A stretch of 25,191 nucleotides of DNA from a virus: IMG/VR virus record IMGVR_UViG_3300031758_000533, positions 1 to 25,191 of that record. The stretch is one strand, 5' to 3'. The translations under genes and the position numbers were made by a program. The notes under the pieces are model-generated. The model had not been told where the DNA came from and ran no database searches. It saw only the letters and a program-made list of their open reading frames with translations. Of this stretch, positions 7,225-15,572 are shown one piece after another; position 1 is the stretch's first letter, and each line of letters starts with the position of its first letter.

Positions 7225-7614
7225 TTATTCCTTTCGTTTGATGTAATAAACTTCTCTATGCAATCTTTCCATTCCAAGTTTTTCCATAATTTCATTAGTA
7301 AATGTTATTCTTTTATCTTGCAATGGCACTCCGACATAGCCCGGACCACCAGTTAATTGATTGTAAACTCTCCAGTCGTGCATCACTTGTACTACATCTC
7401 TTGGAGATGTAAAGTCAGGATGGAAAGCTGGATAGATTGTCGGAATAAACACATGGTCACTATATCCAACCAGTTTATTTTCTTTATAATGACCATAAAC
7501 ATTAATCTGTGGATGATCTACGACTTTATGATCAAATGTTTCTGCAAAATCAACTAGTTCAAGAAACTCTCCTGAATCTTTTGGAATTAATTTATATTCG
7601 ATTGGTGATCTCAT
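7225..7614 (-). CDS. Small GNAT-like protein
   Basis: This 129-aa protein resembles the second half of a GNAT acetyltransferase. INVYGHYKENKLVGYSDHV looks like the beta2-beta3 hairpin, and EIMEKLGMERLHREVYYI looks like the final alpha4-beta5 'LGF' segment. The canonical acetyl-CoA loop [RQ]-x-x-G-x-[GA] is not evident; GGPGYVGVPLQDKR occupies that region. It may therefore be a degenerate or divergent acetyltransferase, or a different alpha/beta protein. Its ATG directly abuts the protease stop (TAA-ATG) with no clear Shine-Dalgarno, so re-initiation is expected. GNAT-like genes are occasionally found in phage structural operons. The assignment is from pattern recognition only. Confidence 0.5.
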   Translation of the reverse strand: MRSPIEYKLIPKDSGEFLELVDFAETFDHKVVDHPQINVYGHYKENKLVGYSDHVFIPTIYPAFHPDFTSPRDVVQVMHDWRVYNQLTGGPGYVGVPLQDKRITFTNEIMEKLGMERLHREVYYIKRKE

Positions 7615-8886
7615 TTAATAGATATTTTTAGTCAAGCCTGCTTGATAATACAATTTACCATTTATCACAATAGATTTTGAAATTCCATAATCTTCAAGAG
7701 ATGCAGAAAATAATTTTGGAGTTGGGATGAAAGTATTTATTGGCAATGTGAACGGAGATATATTTACCTCTGATGCTACCCGATCAATACGATTAAATAC
7801 ACTAATACTTCCAGCACCAGTATTCCCGGCAAACATCAATCCAATAATTTTTCTTACCCCACCAATATCTGCCATAACGCACGATCCAGAGTCTCCTCCC
7901 GCCATTGGTGATGTATTTAAAGGAGTTTGCATTATGATTTGATCTGAAAATGAAAATACTCCTTCAGAGTATGAAACATTAACAGTAGCACCAATGCCAG
8001 TTATATTTATTTTACATTCACCAGTTCCCCAACCAATTGGTCCAGATGTTCTGCCCGTGCAATATACAGTTGGATTAGTTGAAAGCAAATTATTCAATTC
8101 TGCTGTTGTCGCAAAAGGCATTGATGATGGATATGTTGTTTGGTTTATTGGTTGCCAAACCTGATATGAGTTATCATCAATATATTCTGGTCTTGGAATA
8201 ATTAATGAACAATCAACATAATTTGTTCCATTTTTGTACAAAGGAATATATTTTTTAATTTTATCAAACGGCAAAGCAATATTAAACATCATTCCAGTAT
8301 TACTAGAATTAATAGATGCAGATGGGAAATAAGAGTTATTATCAACCCATGTTCGTTTTTCTGAAATATTGTATGGGTCATTTATTTCAGACTCAATATT
8401 ACGCTCACTAGCTATTGTTAATTTATTTATAATAACATGGGCATTTGTAACACCAACAACCCTATCATCTGTATTATCTTTAGCAAAAAATCCAAGAGTT
8501 CCAACAGTATAGCCAGATAGAGTCCACGCAGTAGGGAATTCAGATATTTGCATTCCTCCTTTAAATGCAACAGGAAGACTTGGAAACAATCTTAATCTTT
8601 CTACATTTTGATCTCCTGCTGGATAACAACTTAATGCTTTTAAATCAAAAATTTTAATAACATCAGTTGCAATTGTTGCTCCATCAATTTCTATGTTTTT
8701 TGGCAAGATTTTGTCTTTTGGTATATCAGATTCTGATTTTTTTTCATCAACACCAAAAACAAGCGATATTTCATCAGTTCTAATTCCATTGCGTGTTTTA
8801 TATCCAATAAAAACACTATTAACACCAGATTCAATATTGGATTTGTAAATCTCCTGAATTTGTTCTTTTATTGATTGATTCAGCAT
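7615..8886 (-). CDS. Trypsin-like (chymotrypsin-fold) serine protease
   Basis: This 423-aa protein (from ATG 8886) has the full chymotrypsin-type triad in order: His in VTNAHVI, Asp in NYVDCSLI, and Ser in AGGDSGSCV. The N-terminal region (IGYK..NG..TDEISLVFGVDEKK..SDIPKDKILPKNIE) matches the leader domain of a group of bacterial trypsin-like proteases that lack a classical secretion signal. No signal peptide or membrane helix is present. ATG 8886 is preferred over the in-frame TTG at 8901 because GGGAG lies 8 bases before it and the upstream gene stops inside that spacer. The gene sits between the nozzle gene and probable internal-protein genes. It may be a virion-borne protease, a maturation enzyme for neighbouring structural proteins, or an anti-host factor. 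The fold is secure; the role is inference. Confidence 0.9.
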   Translation of the reverse strand: MLNQSIKEQIQEIYKSNIESGVNSVFIGYKTRNGIRTDEISLVFGVDEKKSESDIPKDKILPKNIEIDGATIATDVIKIFDLKALSCYPAGDQNVERLRLFPSLPVAFKGGMQISEFPTAWTLSGYTVGTLGFFAKDNTDDRVVGVTNAHVIINKLTIASERNIESEINDPYNISEKRTWVDNNSYFPSASINSSNTGMMFNIALPFDKIKKYIPLYKNGTNYVDCSLIIPRPEYIDDNSYQVWQPINQTTYPSSMPFATTAELNNLLSTNPTVYCTGRTSGPIGWGTGECKINITGIGATVNVSYSEGVFSFSDQIIMQTPLNTSPMAGGDSGSCVMADIGGVRKIIGLMFAGNTGAGSISVFNRIDRVASEVNISPFTLPINTFIPTPKLFSASLEDYGISKSIVINGKLYYQAGLTKNIY

Positions 8887-8891
8887 AATAA

Positions 8892-9221
8892 TTACTCCCA
8901 ATTTACAAACAAAACATAAATACTTGCTGGAGGAGGAGGAGGAGGAGGAGGAGGAGGAGGAGGAATGTTTTCTGGCGCAAACCCAACTTCAATTTCAAAA
9001 TCGCTATATGAAGTAATATTTTTGAACTGTGACGCAACTTGATCCAAAACATCTTGACGATCATTGTATGTTCCACATAACGCACACGGCAAGCAATTAT
9101 TTTGATTTTTCTCAAAAGGAATTGACGAATATACAGGAACCAAAAATTCATCCGCAAACGGAGAAATAAACTTGTTCGGAAAATTCGTCAATTTAATTTT
9201 TGCTTTATCGATACTTGGCAT
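8892..9221 (-). CDS. 109-aa protein with a 12-proline run near its C-terminus
   Basis: No family is recognised. Starting at ATG 9221, one base after the nozzle stop (TAA-T-ATG), it begins MPSIDKAKIKLTNFP. It contains a cysteine pair region CLPCALC and ends with twelve consecutive prolines followed by ASIYVLFVNWE. An earlier in-frame ATG at 9260 overlaps the nozzle gene by 38 bases and has no ribosome-binding site. Eleven of the prolines are CCT, from a pure GGA/TCC microsatellite. Such a run should stall ribosomes without EF-P, and its length may vary between genomes. The stop falls inside the Shine-Dalgarno spacer of the protease gene, so stalling or termination here could affect protease expression. 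Confidence 0.7.
   Translation of the reverse strand: MPSIDKAKIKLTNFPNKFISPFADEFLVPVYSSIPFEKNQNNCLPCALCGTYNDRQDVLDQVASQFKNITSYSDFEIEVGFAPENIPPPPPPPPPPPPASIYVLFVNWE
8929..8964 (-). repeat. (GGA)12 trinucleotide microsatellite
   Basis: Twelve uninterrupted GGA units are present on the plus strand (TCC on the coding strand). They encode a polyproline stretch, so unit gain or loss would be in frame. Confidence 0.95.
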
Positions 9222-9222
9222 A

Positions 9223-11352
9223 TTAACAAGGATTGTTTGCCTTGAATTCTTGAGCGGCATTTGTTGCGGCTTGCTCGGCTAATTTGCCAGCTTCTTCTTT
9301 GGCGTGAGAATATGAAATAGTAGATATAAACGATGCGCCTGCTGTCGCAGAGACTGAATTTGTACTATTATTGCATTGAAGTGACACAGTTTTGTAAACT
9401 TTTGCACTCCATGTTTGTGGATTATACAAAACATTTTCATATGGACTAGGATCAAGATCGACAGTAAAATTCTGTCCATTTTGACCAACTACACATGATT
9501 TTGTTTCGCTTACTTGAGGTATTCCTGTTGCTTTCTCGCTCCAAGGATCAATAAATAAACGCACAATTTCAATGCCCATTTCCCCACACCATTCAATTAA
9601 AATTGAAAATGCTTTATCTACATCGTTTGTAAGAGAACTTTCGCAAGTTTCATAAGTTGAACTTCTATTTGCTGATTCAGTAATTAATCTCCGATATTGT
9701 GTATTTAAAAGAGAAACATTGTTAATTTGTTCCTCAAATGAAGTTCCTTTATATTGCCACTCATTCGTAACCGCTAAAATTCTTTGATTTAAAATTTGCA
9801 AATACCTTCCCTTGCTTCCTTTATAACTTACTTTTAAATCAACTGTCCCTCCGATTTCGCAAGCATCAATTTCTGAATAAATAAACTGCTTTAAATCCAT
9901 AGAATCACCAAGCAATGGAGTTTCTAATTGGCAGTAAATCCTATTATACAAATTAGTTGTTGATCCATCAGGATTGATTTTTAAATAAGTGTCGTATCGT
10001 TCAGGTTGGAATGATTCCCAAAGATGGTTATAAGAACCATCAGCAGTCGGAGCATAATCAATTGAAAATTGAAAACATCGATTTTGATTGTCAATTTTTC
10101 CAGTTGCCCATTGTACTGGACGAGTTCCTGTCCAGACTCCTGCCCATGCTGGTTGCCGTCCTCCACCCCATTCTGCCGCAGGAGCGTAGTCCATAACCAT
10201 TGTATCAGTATTTAACTTTGACAGGTATGGAACGGAATACATTAAATAGTTTTCAAAAGAAACAGCACAAATATTAGATGGATCGCCATCCATGAGTTGC
10301 TTGGTTCTTGCCATTTCAATGTCTTTAAAAAGAACTTGAGAAGACAAATAACTTGCGGAAGCAATATCTGCTGCAACTAAACCACCATCAGAATACCACC
10401 ATAATTGTCCAGCTTGAAATGCTATTGACCTACTTGAAACACACCCAATTGTTGGGTAAAGAGTGTTTTGGAAATTAGCAGTTGTAGCCCATTGTGTTCG
10501 ATCTAAAATGCCACTTGCAAGCGAGTATGTAGACCTATCTGTAAATATGATAAGCCTAGTTGAAGTATCTTGCCCAACATAAGAAACAAGACCTGTTATA
10601 GGTCGAATAAATGTAAAATCTCCTCGTCCAGTCCCTGTTTTTCTTTCGTCCCAAGATGTCGGATCGCCAAGGTCTGAAGCTAAAATAATATTTTTGCTTG
10701 CAATCCACATTCTGTTTCCAGAATATGACATATGTGTTCCGATAGGAATGATTGAATCTTGGGTTCCAGTTTTATTACTGCCATCCCACCAACTAGCAGA
10801 AGATAAACCATCTTGCATCATTACAATTGTATGAGCAGGAGTAACCAATTCATTTTCTGAAGTTGTTAAATTTGCTGTTTTTGTAGCTAAAGCAAAAGTG
10901 ATGTTTTCAACATCCTTGTCAAACTTGATACTTGTTAGCTTGAAATCATTCCAGTTTTTAGGTTGAACCAATGGGAATGGAGAATAATAAACAGAACCAT
11001 TGACCGCAAAAACAATGTAGCTTAATTCTTGAGCAATTACTCCTTCTCCATTCACATCAAAAATTTTAGCAGGAACTACAGTCGTGACTCCATTTTCTTC
11101 TCGGCTAAATGATGCTTCTTTTTGTTTGTTTGCCTGAAATATAATTCCTCCTTGAAGGTTTCCGGGCGGAAGGCTTAACTGCATTTTGTGTCCGGGTCTA
11201 GTCTGTGCAATGCCACCACGAATAGACAAATTAACACCCCATTTAAATTGATTCTCTGGCAAAGCCCAAGGATTCCGTACCGAATTGACTCCTTGCGTCC
11301 ACCCAGTAGAAACTTTTTGCAGTCTACCTGTTGTGATGTTATCGCTTTTCAT
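9223..11352 (-). CDS. Tail nozzle-like protein (T7 gp12 / tail tubular B-type)
   Basis: This 709-aa protein has the typical opening of podoviral nozzle or tail tubular B-like proteins: GVNSVRNPWALPENQFKWGVNLSIRGGIAQTRPGHK at about 21-56 (shown in parts: PWALPENQF, RGGIAQTRPGHK). A series of beta-rich, Trp/Tyr/Gly-containing blades consistent with a propeller follows to about residue 480. The last 200 residues or so (several Cys, QCNNSTNSV, and a helical tail KEEAGKLAEQAATNAAQEF) look like an added domain. Its ATG overlaps the stop of the adaptor-like gene (TAATG), and no Shine-Dalgarno is visible, so coupled translation is likely. Adaptor followed by nozzle is the conserved order in T7-like and related podoviruses. 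Confidence 0.68.
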   Translation of the reverse strand: MKSDNITTGRLQKVSTGWTQGVNSVRNPWALPENQFKWGVNLSIRGGIAQTRPGHKMQLSLPPGNLQGGIIFQANKQKEASFSREENGVTTVVPAKIFDVNGEGVIAQELSYIVFAVNGSVYYSPFPLVQPKNWNDFKLTSIKFDKDVENITFALATKTANLTTSENELVTPAHTIVMMQDGLSSASWWDGSNKTGTQDSIIPIGTHMSYSGNRMWIASKNIILASDLGDPTSWDERKTGTGRGDFTFIRPITGLVSYVGQDTSTRLIIFTDRSTYSLASGILDRTQWATTANFQNTLYPTIGCVSSRSIAFQAGQLWWYSDGGLVAADIASASYLSSQVLFKDIEMARTKQLMDGDPSNICAVSFENYLMYSVPYLSKLNTDTMVMDYAPAAEWGGGRQPAWAGVWTGTRPVQWATGKIDNQNRCFQFSIDYAPTADGSYNHLWESFQPERYDTYLKINPDGSTTNLYNRIYCQLETPLLGDSMDLKQFIYSEIDACEIGGTVDLKVSYKGSKGRYLQILNQRILAVTNEWQYKGTSFEEQINNVSLLNTQYRRLITESANRSSTYETCESSLTNDVDKAFSILIEWCGEMGIEIVRLFIDPWSEKATGIPQVSETKSCVVGQNGQNFTVDLDPSPYENVLYNPQTWSAKVYKTVSLQCNNSTNSVSATAGASFISTISYSHAKEEAGKLAEQAATNAAQEFKANNPC

Positions 11353-14300
11353 TAAAACATCACGGGTTCTTCGCCATCTGCATAAACTAAATTTTGGATT
11401 TGTGGAGGCTGAAATGCGTGACCATCAAGATGTTCTTGCTGATTTTTTAAATAGTTGAATGCAACACCCCAATATCGAACTGCTTGATCTGCAAAGTCTT
11501 TATCTTCCAAGTCACAAGCGTGAACAGCAGTAATAATTGATCTTTCATGCTCAATAGGAATATAATCTTGCATGGATGTGACTGTTGGAGGAGTTAATCG
11601 ATAAGCGATTCTTGCCCAAGCACATTTTTTGCCAATGCGAATCCTGCGGTAGCTGGGATTAATTTCGTCTGGGTGATACTGACCAATTAAAGTCATATCA
11701 TTGCTGCGTCCGTAATCAAATGCGTACAGAGAAACATATCCATCAGTTTTTGGTTTTTCAATATTTGAAATACTTTTGACTAAAACTGGACCTTGGATGC
11801 TATCAACAAAAAATTTAGAAGTGGTTTTATTACCGCTTGTCAAATATTTAACTCTTCCATTTGTAGAAGACAAATTTTTTGAATTTGCAAGCGTATCATA
11901 TAACTCAAATTCATCCGCATCAATTTTGCGAACATAATATAATGTCCCTGCAACTAGCCCATTTGGAAGCACATCGTTTTCTTCTGCTCGTACTGAAATT
12001 TTATCTCCAGTTTCATATAGGCAAGCAGGCGCATAAATACTTGTCGAAGGTTGAACAATCATCTCTCGCAGGATGTCCATTGTCAATCGACCTGTTCCCG
12101 GAGTTGTAATTGAAATAAGTGTTCCGCCTTGATAAACCTTTACTCGATTCCCAAACAATTTTACTGTGTAATTTGTTCCAGAAACAAGCGGGTTTGGCAA
12201 TGTTCCAGACGAGTTAAAATTAACAATTTCATCACCAGAAATAAATTCAATATTGTCTGGTTCGATTAAATTGTCATAGACAGTAGGAGTTACTGTAAAT
12301 CGAATTCCAAAATACGCTTGACCAGTTCCAAATGCAGTAGCGACAACTTGTCCGGTTGTTCCTGCATTAATTGCATCATTTTCAGTTAAATATACTTTTG
12401 CAGATTTATCTGTAAATTTTTTAAACCAAAATTTCGTTACTCCATTGTCAATTGTTGGAGAAGTTGTTGGTAATGAAAAATCTGTTCCAAAATAAAAGCC
12501 TTGTACATCTGGCAGAGAAGCATAATCTCCTATCCAGTTCCCAGTAAAACTCACTCCAAAAGTTCTGGAAAGAACAACATAAAGCGTTCCAGAACCAGAT
12601 GATTTTATATCTATATCAGAATAATCAGTTCCTTTAACTGTAAATGTATTAGAAGCTGGATTCTCTGCTCTATATGCGGTTCCTGCAATTAAAGGTTGTG
12701 GCAATGTGCCTGTAGATTGAAACTCAATAAACACACCAGTAGATGGAGTAATAGTAACATTAGGAGCAGAAGTATATCCGCTGCCTTGAGTGATAATATC
12801 AATTGATGTTACTTGACCTCCTGCAATATTTGCTTTTGCCGTTGCTCCGGTTCCGCCTCCACCTTCAATTTTAACTTGTGGAGCTATTGTGTATCCAGAA
12901 CCTCCAGAGTTTTTAGTAAATCGAGAAATAAATGATGTTGTAATTGATGCAGTTGCTGACGCTTGATTGCCAGCAGCAACTGCTGACGCAGTAATATTCC
13001 CAGTTGCATTAGGCAAATCAGAAGAAACAGAATAACGAAAATTTGTGCTATCTATCAGAGTTATTGTTTTTACACCATTGTAATCATTAGGAAATGCCCC
13101 GCTTATCAATACTTGCGAATTATTTGCAAACCCATGCGGAACAGCAGTAGTTACTGTTGCTTGAAGTGATCCAGATGGTGCGGTTGTAATATTTGTCACA
13201 GCATATCCAGCAGTTGTTGGAGGATCAATTATTACAGTTGGTGGAGATGAATATCCTGCTCCGGGGTCTGTAATAATTACTTCAGATATAGTATTAGTTA
13301 TTGTATTTCTAATAGCATATCCTTTTGCTGTTTCATATTGTTGTCCACTTGGAGCAACGGGAGGATCACTAAAAGTAACTTTTGGTTCTGTTGTATATCC
13401 AGAGCCAGATGCTGAAACGCGAACACCAGTAACGCTTCCAACTGGAACAGCAGTAAATTGCGCTCCTAAACCAGATGGGGTTGGGATAGAAAGACCGGGC
13501 GCAGTAATTTGATTTGAAGTGCCAACAACCGAAGTAGCTGGAATAAGTTTTACTAAAGAAACTAATCCTGTTGGTGGTGTCGTGCATACAATCGGATTTA
13601 CAAATGATGTTGTATTAGAATTTTCTGCATCATATTTATTTTCATGTAATGTTATTGTTTTGGAATCAATAACATTAACATAATAATTTTTATTCAAAAT
13701 TAATGGTTTCGGGAGGACTCCTCCTGAAGTAAATGCAACAACTTGATCTCCATCTAAAAATAAATGAGGAACTTCAAAGGTTAATTTTGTTTCAGGAGCA
13801 ATTTCTTTTCTTACATCTACATTAATAGGGGATAATATTCCTGTAATGTAGATTTCATCATAATTATTTTTTGCATTATCTTCTGTTTTGAAAATTTGCA
13901 GATTTGTAGAATCTAAAAGATTTCCAAAATAAGTTGTTTTAGACTTTAAAGGAACAGGCAATGTTTGATTTTCGGGAAATACAATTGGATTTGCATTTGA
14001 AATGCCAATCGTAGGAGCTTCAGAAAAACGAAGTGCAGTTACAACTCTGCTTGCTCTCTCATCAAGGAATTTTAATGGACCAGAATCAACTATAGATTGT
14101 AAAGAAATCGGATAATCTCCAGATTGTGCATTAAGCGAATCATTAAAAATTTTGATTGTCAAAGCATCAATCACTCCAATGTAATATATTTTCCCGTCCG
14201 AGAGAGGCACAGGAATTGTTCCTGTGATTGGAGTAATGCTCATCGCTTGCCCAGAATTTAATTGATGAGGACTTGCCGATTTAAATGACTGAATCGGCGT

Positions 14301-14858
14301 AATGCTAACTTCGCGAGTTGCAATATTTGAGTCAGATGGCGAGATTGTGCCAAAGGCAAAGTCGGAAGGAGAATTAATTGGGATTAACAATCCATCAACA
14401 CCAGTACCATCGGCCAATTGACTGCGGATCGGACGATTCGTGTCGTTAGTGCCAACAACTCGGATGACCTTGCCTACATCGTTGGAGGATTCAGCAATAG
14501 CTACCAACTCGGAAGGCTGAATGATCTCCATTAAAGTCGCCACATAGCCTCGATCATCCCATGCCCATTCGACGGGATTAAACATTCCGCCTTTGTTTAC
14601 ATGATACTGGAAAAGACGATTTCGGAAGTATGTAGGACTGCCATCTACATTGACCGCAAGCGGCACAGAAACGCCGCGAGGAAGCGCAATGGAGCAACCA
14701 TCCCACCCTGTGCAGACATCGACCTCGGCAGTCGATTGCATCCAATGCCCAGACTCCATTAGAGTTTGGACTGCCTGCGAAATTTTTCGGAAAACCTTTG
14801 GCTTATCAGTTGTTCCTAAAATCTCCGCACATTCCTCGAAAATCTGGGAAACAAACAT
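11352..14858 (-). CDS. Head-tail adaptor-like protein with a giant repeat insert
   Basis: In this 1168-aa protein, residues 1-150 (FEECAEILGTTDKPKVFRKISQAVQTL...GHW) and about 1020-1168 (SLYAFDYGRSNDMTLIGQYHPDEINPSYRRIRI...KDFADQAVRYW) resemble the two halves of a podoviral adaptor or tail tubular A-like protein, normally a few hundred residues or less. Between them, about 190-1010 is a beta-rich insert. It has six copies of an LPxPL...YYVxxID-type module (near 219, 300, 382, 719, 887 and 964). Four [GS]-x-GY-[TS]-x-x-P motifs occur near 485, 533, 653 and 692, and one PHGF...NDYNG...TNFRYSV module near 574-610. These resemble beta modules found in phage tail proteins. The insert probably decorates the tail exterior. 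No Shine-Dalgarno precedes the ATG. Confidence 0.65.
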   Translation of the reverse strand: MFVSQIFEECAEILGTTDKPKVFRKISQAVQTLMESGHWMQSTAEVDVCTGWDGCSIALPRGVSVPLAVNVDGSPTYFRNRLFQYHVNKGGMFNPVEWAWDDRGYVATLMEIIQPSELVAIAESSNDVGKVIRVVGTNDTNRPIRSQLADGTGVDGLLIPINSPSDFAFGTISPSDSNIATREVSITPIQSFKSASPHQLNSGQAMSITPITGTIPVPLSDGKIYYIGVIDALTIKIFNDSLNAQSGDYPISLQSIVDSGPLKFLDERASRVVTALRFSEAPTIGISNANPIVFPENQTLPVPLKSKTTYFGNLLDSTNLQIFKTEDNAKNNYDEIYITGILSPINVDVRKEIAPETKLTFEVPHLFLDGDQVVAFTSGGVLPKPLILNKNYYVNVIDSKTITLHENKYDAENSNTTSFVNPIVCTTPPTGLVSLVKLIPATSVVGTSNQITAPGLSIPTPSGLGAQFTAVPVGSVTGVRVSASGSGYTTEPKVTFSDPPVAPSGQQYETAKGYAIRNTITNTISEVIITDPGAGYSSPPTVIIDPPTTAGYAVTNITTAPSGSLQATVTTAVPHGFANNSQVLISGAFPNDYNGVKTITLIDSTNFRYSVSSDLPNATGNITASAVAAGNQASATASITTSFISRFTKNSGGSGYTIAPQVKIEGGGGTGATAKANIAGGQVTSIDIITQGSGYTSAPNVTITPSTGVFIEFQSTGTLPQPLIAGTAYRAENPASNTFTVKGTDYSDIDIKSSGSGTLYVVLSRTFGVSFTGNWIGDYASLPDVQGFYFGTDFSLPTTSPTIDNGVTKFWFKKFTDKSAKVYLTENDAINAGTTGQVVATAFGTGQAYFGIRFTVTPTVYDNLIEPDNIEFISGDEIVNFNSSGTLPNPLVSGTNYTVKLFGNRVKVYQGGTLISITTPGTGRLTMDILREMIVQPSTSIYAPACLYETGDKISVRAEENDVLPNGLVAGTLYYVRKIDADEFELYDTLANSKNLSSTNGRVKYLTSGNKTTSKFFVDSIQGPVLVKSISNIEKPKTDGYVSLYAFDYGRSNDMTLIGQYHPDEINPSYRRIRIGKKCAWARIAYRLTPPTVTSMQDYIPIEHERSIITAVHACDLEDKDFADQAVRYWGVAFNYLKNQQEHLDGHAFQPPQIQNLVYADGEEPVMF

Positions 14859-14860
14859 GA

Positions 14861-15151
14861 TTATACAGCACCACGGGAGAGTTCTTGAGCGAAAGCGGCA
14901 AGATCAGCATCTTCAGTCTCGCCGGGAGTTGCAGCAACAGGCATCTCGCCTTCCCCCGCGCCTGCGGCTTGCTGTTCCACTTGAACTGCTAGAGCATCGA
15001 TAGCCTCTGCCAATTGCACTACAATGCCGTGTAATTGGTCGAAAGTCGATTTAGGGATGGACATCATTACCTCACCGCCTTCGGGAGCGGCAGGCGGCAT
15101 TGGTGCATCGGTCATAGCCTCTACAGGCATTGGGTTGTCTTGTTTTTTCAT
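14861..15151 (-). CDS. 96-aa protein with a short coiled coil
   Basis: I do not recognise it. The protein is Ala/Glu/Pro/Met-rich. The first 25 residues or so are Pro/Met-rich and disordered in character. Residues about 30-62 (SIPKSTFDQLHGIVVQLAEA, continuing with IDALAVQVEQQ) form a likely helix or coiled coil, and the tail is acidic. A second Met at position 8 is an alternative start. A purine-rich stretch (GAAGAAGAAGA) precedes the ATG by about 8 bases and overlaps the end of the preceding gene. Its place before the adaptor gene suggests a small structural or scaffolding accessory. There is no direct evidence for function. Confidence 0.6.
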   Translation of the reverse strand: MKKQDNPMPVEAMTDAPMPPAAPEGGEVMMSIPKSTFDQLHGIVVQLAEAIDALAVQVEQQAAGAGEGEMPVAATPGETEDADLAAFAQELSRGAV

Positions 15152-15154
15152 AAA

Positions 15155-15571
15155 TTAGTCTTCTTCTTCTTCGCTTCCACCAATTTCAATTTCGATTTTG
15201 GTTTTTGGCTTTTCTTCAGCTTCCTCAAGTCCATTTTCAATGGCATCCTCGTCATCCATTTCTTCTTGCATCTCACCAGACTCTTCAGAATCTTCAGGTT
15301 TAATGCCACAAATACAAAGCTCCACGCAATGACGCTTTTCGGTTTTTCCATCACGCATCATGGTTTCTTCTTTCTCCATGATTTTTTTAAAGTAAATCAT
15401 GGCAGTTCCTTCTTTTGGCAAGCCCTTCAATGCTTCGGCATTCTCAAAATACAACGATGGATAATGATATTCATTTTTTGGCATTTCCATCTCCATAGAA
15501 ATTGGTTTTATTGGTTCACCAAGGTCTTCAAACCCGGATGGAAGATCGTATTTTTCTTTTGAGTATGGCAT
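15155..15571 (-). CDS. 138-aa acidic-tailed protein, possible capsid accessory
   Basis: The core (about 36-95) reads YPSLYFENAEALKGLPKEGT, then IYFKKIMEKEE, then RHCVELCICGI. It resembles small phage proteins with a 'YPSLYL..LPxxG.a.i.fk' beta core encoded near capsid genes and suspected to decorate or staple the shell. From about residue 96 the protein is strongly acidic (EDSEESGEMQEEMDDED and a final EEEED). The family resemblance is from memory and is weak evidence. The gene begins one base after the 591-aa fibre stop and ends three bases before the 96-aa gene. A 9-bp inverted repeat at 15376-15402 lies inside the coding region. Confidence 0.55.
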   Translation of the reverse strand: MPYSKEKYDLPSGFEDLGEPIKPISMEMEMPKNEYHYPSLYFENAEALKGLPKEGTAMIYFKKIMEKEETMMRDGKTEKRHCVELCICGIKPEDSEESGEMQEEMDDEDAIENGLEEAEEKPKTKIEIEIGGSEEEED

Positions 15572-15572
15572 T

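Noticed and set aside
8887-8901. TTG at 8901 as the protease start
   Set aside because: ATG at 8886 has GGGAG at correct spacing, and the added five residues would come from the ribosome-binding region itself.
8929-8964. Plus-strand GGA array as a Shine-Dalgarno element for a plus-strand gene
   Set aside because: No credible plus-strand gene follows, and the repeat is explained by proline codons on the minus strand.
9222-9260. ATG 9260 as the start of the polyproline protein
   Set aside because: It would overlap the nozzle-like gene by 38 bases with no ribosome-binding site, whereas ATG 9221 gives the TAA-T-ATG junction used repeatedly in this operon.
15376-15402. 9-bp inverted repeat CCATGATTT/AAATCATGG as a terminator
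   Set aside because: It lies within the 138-aa coding region, is AT-rich with a 9-base loop, and has no following U-tract on the coding strand.
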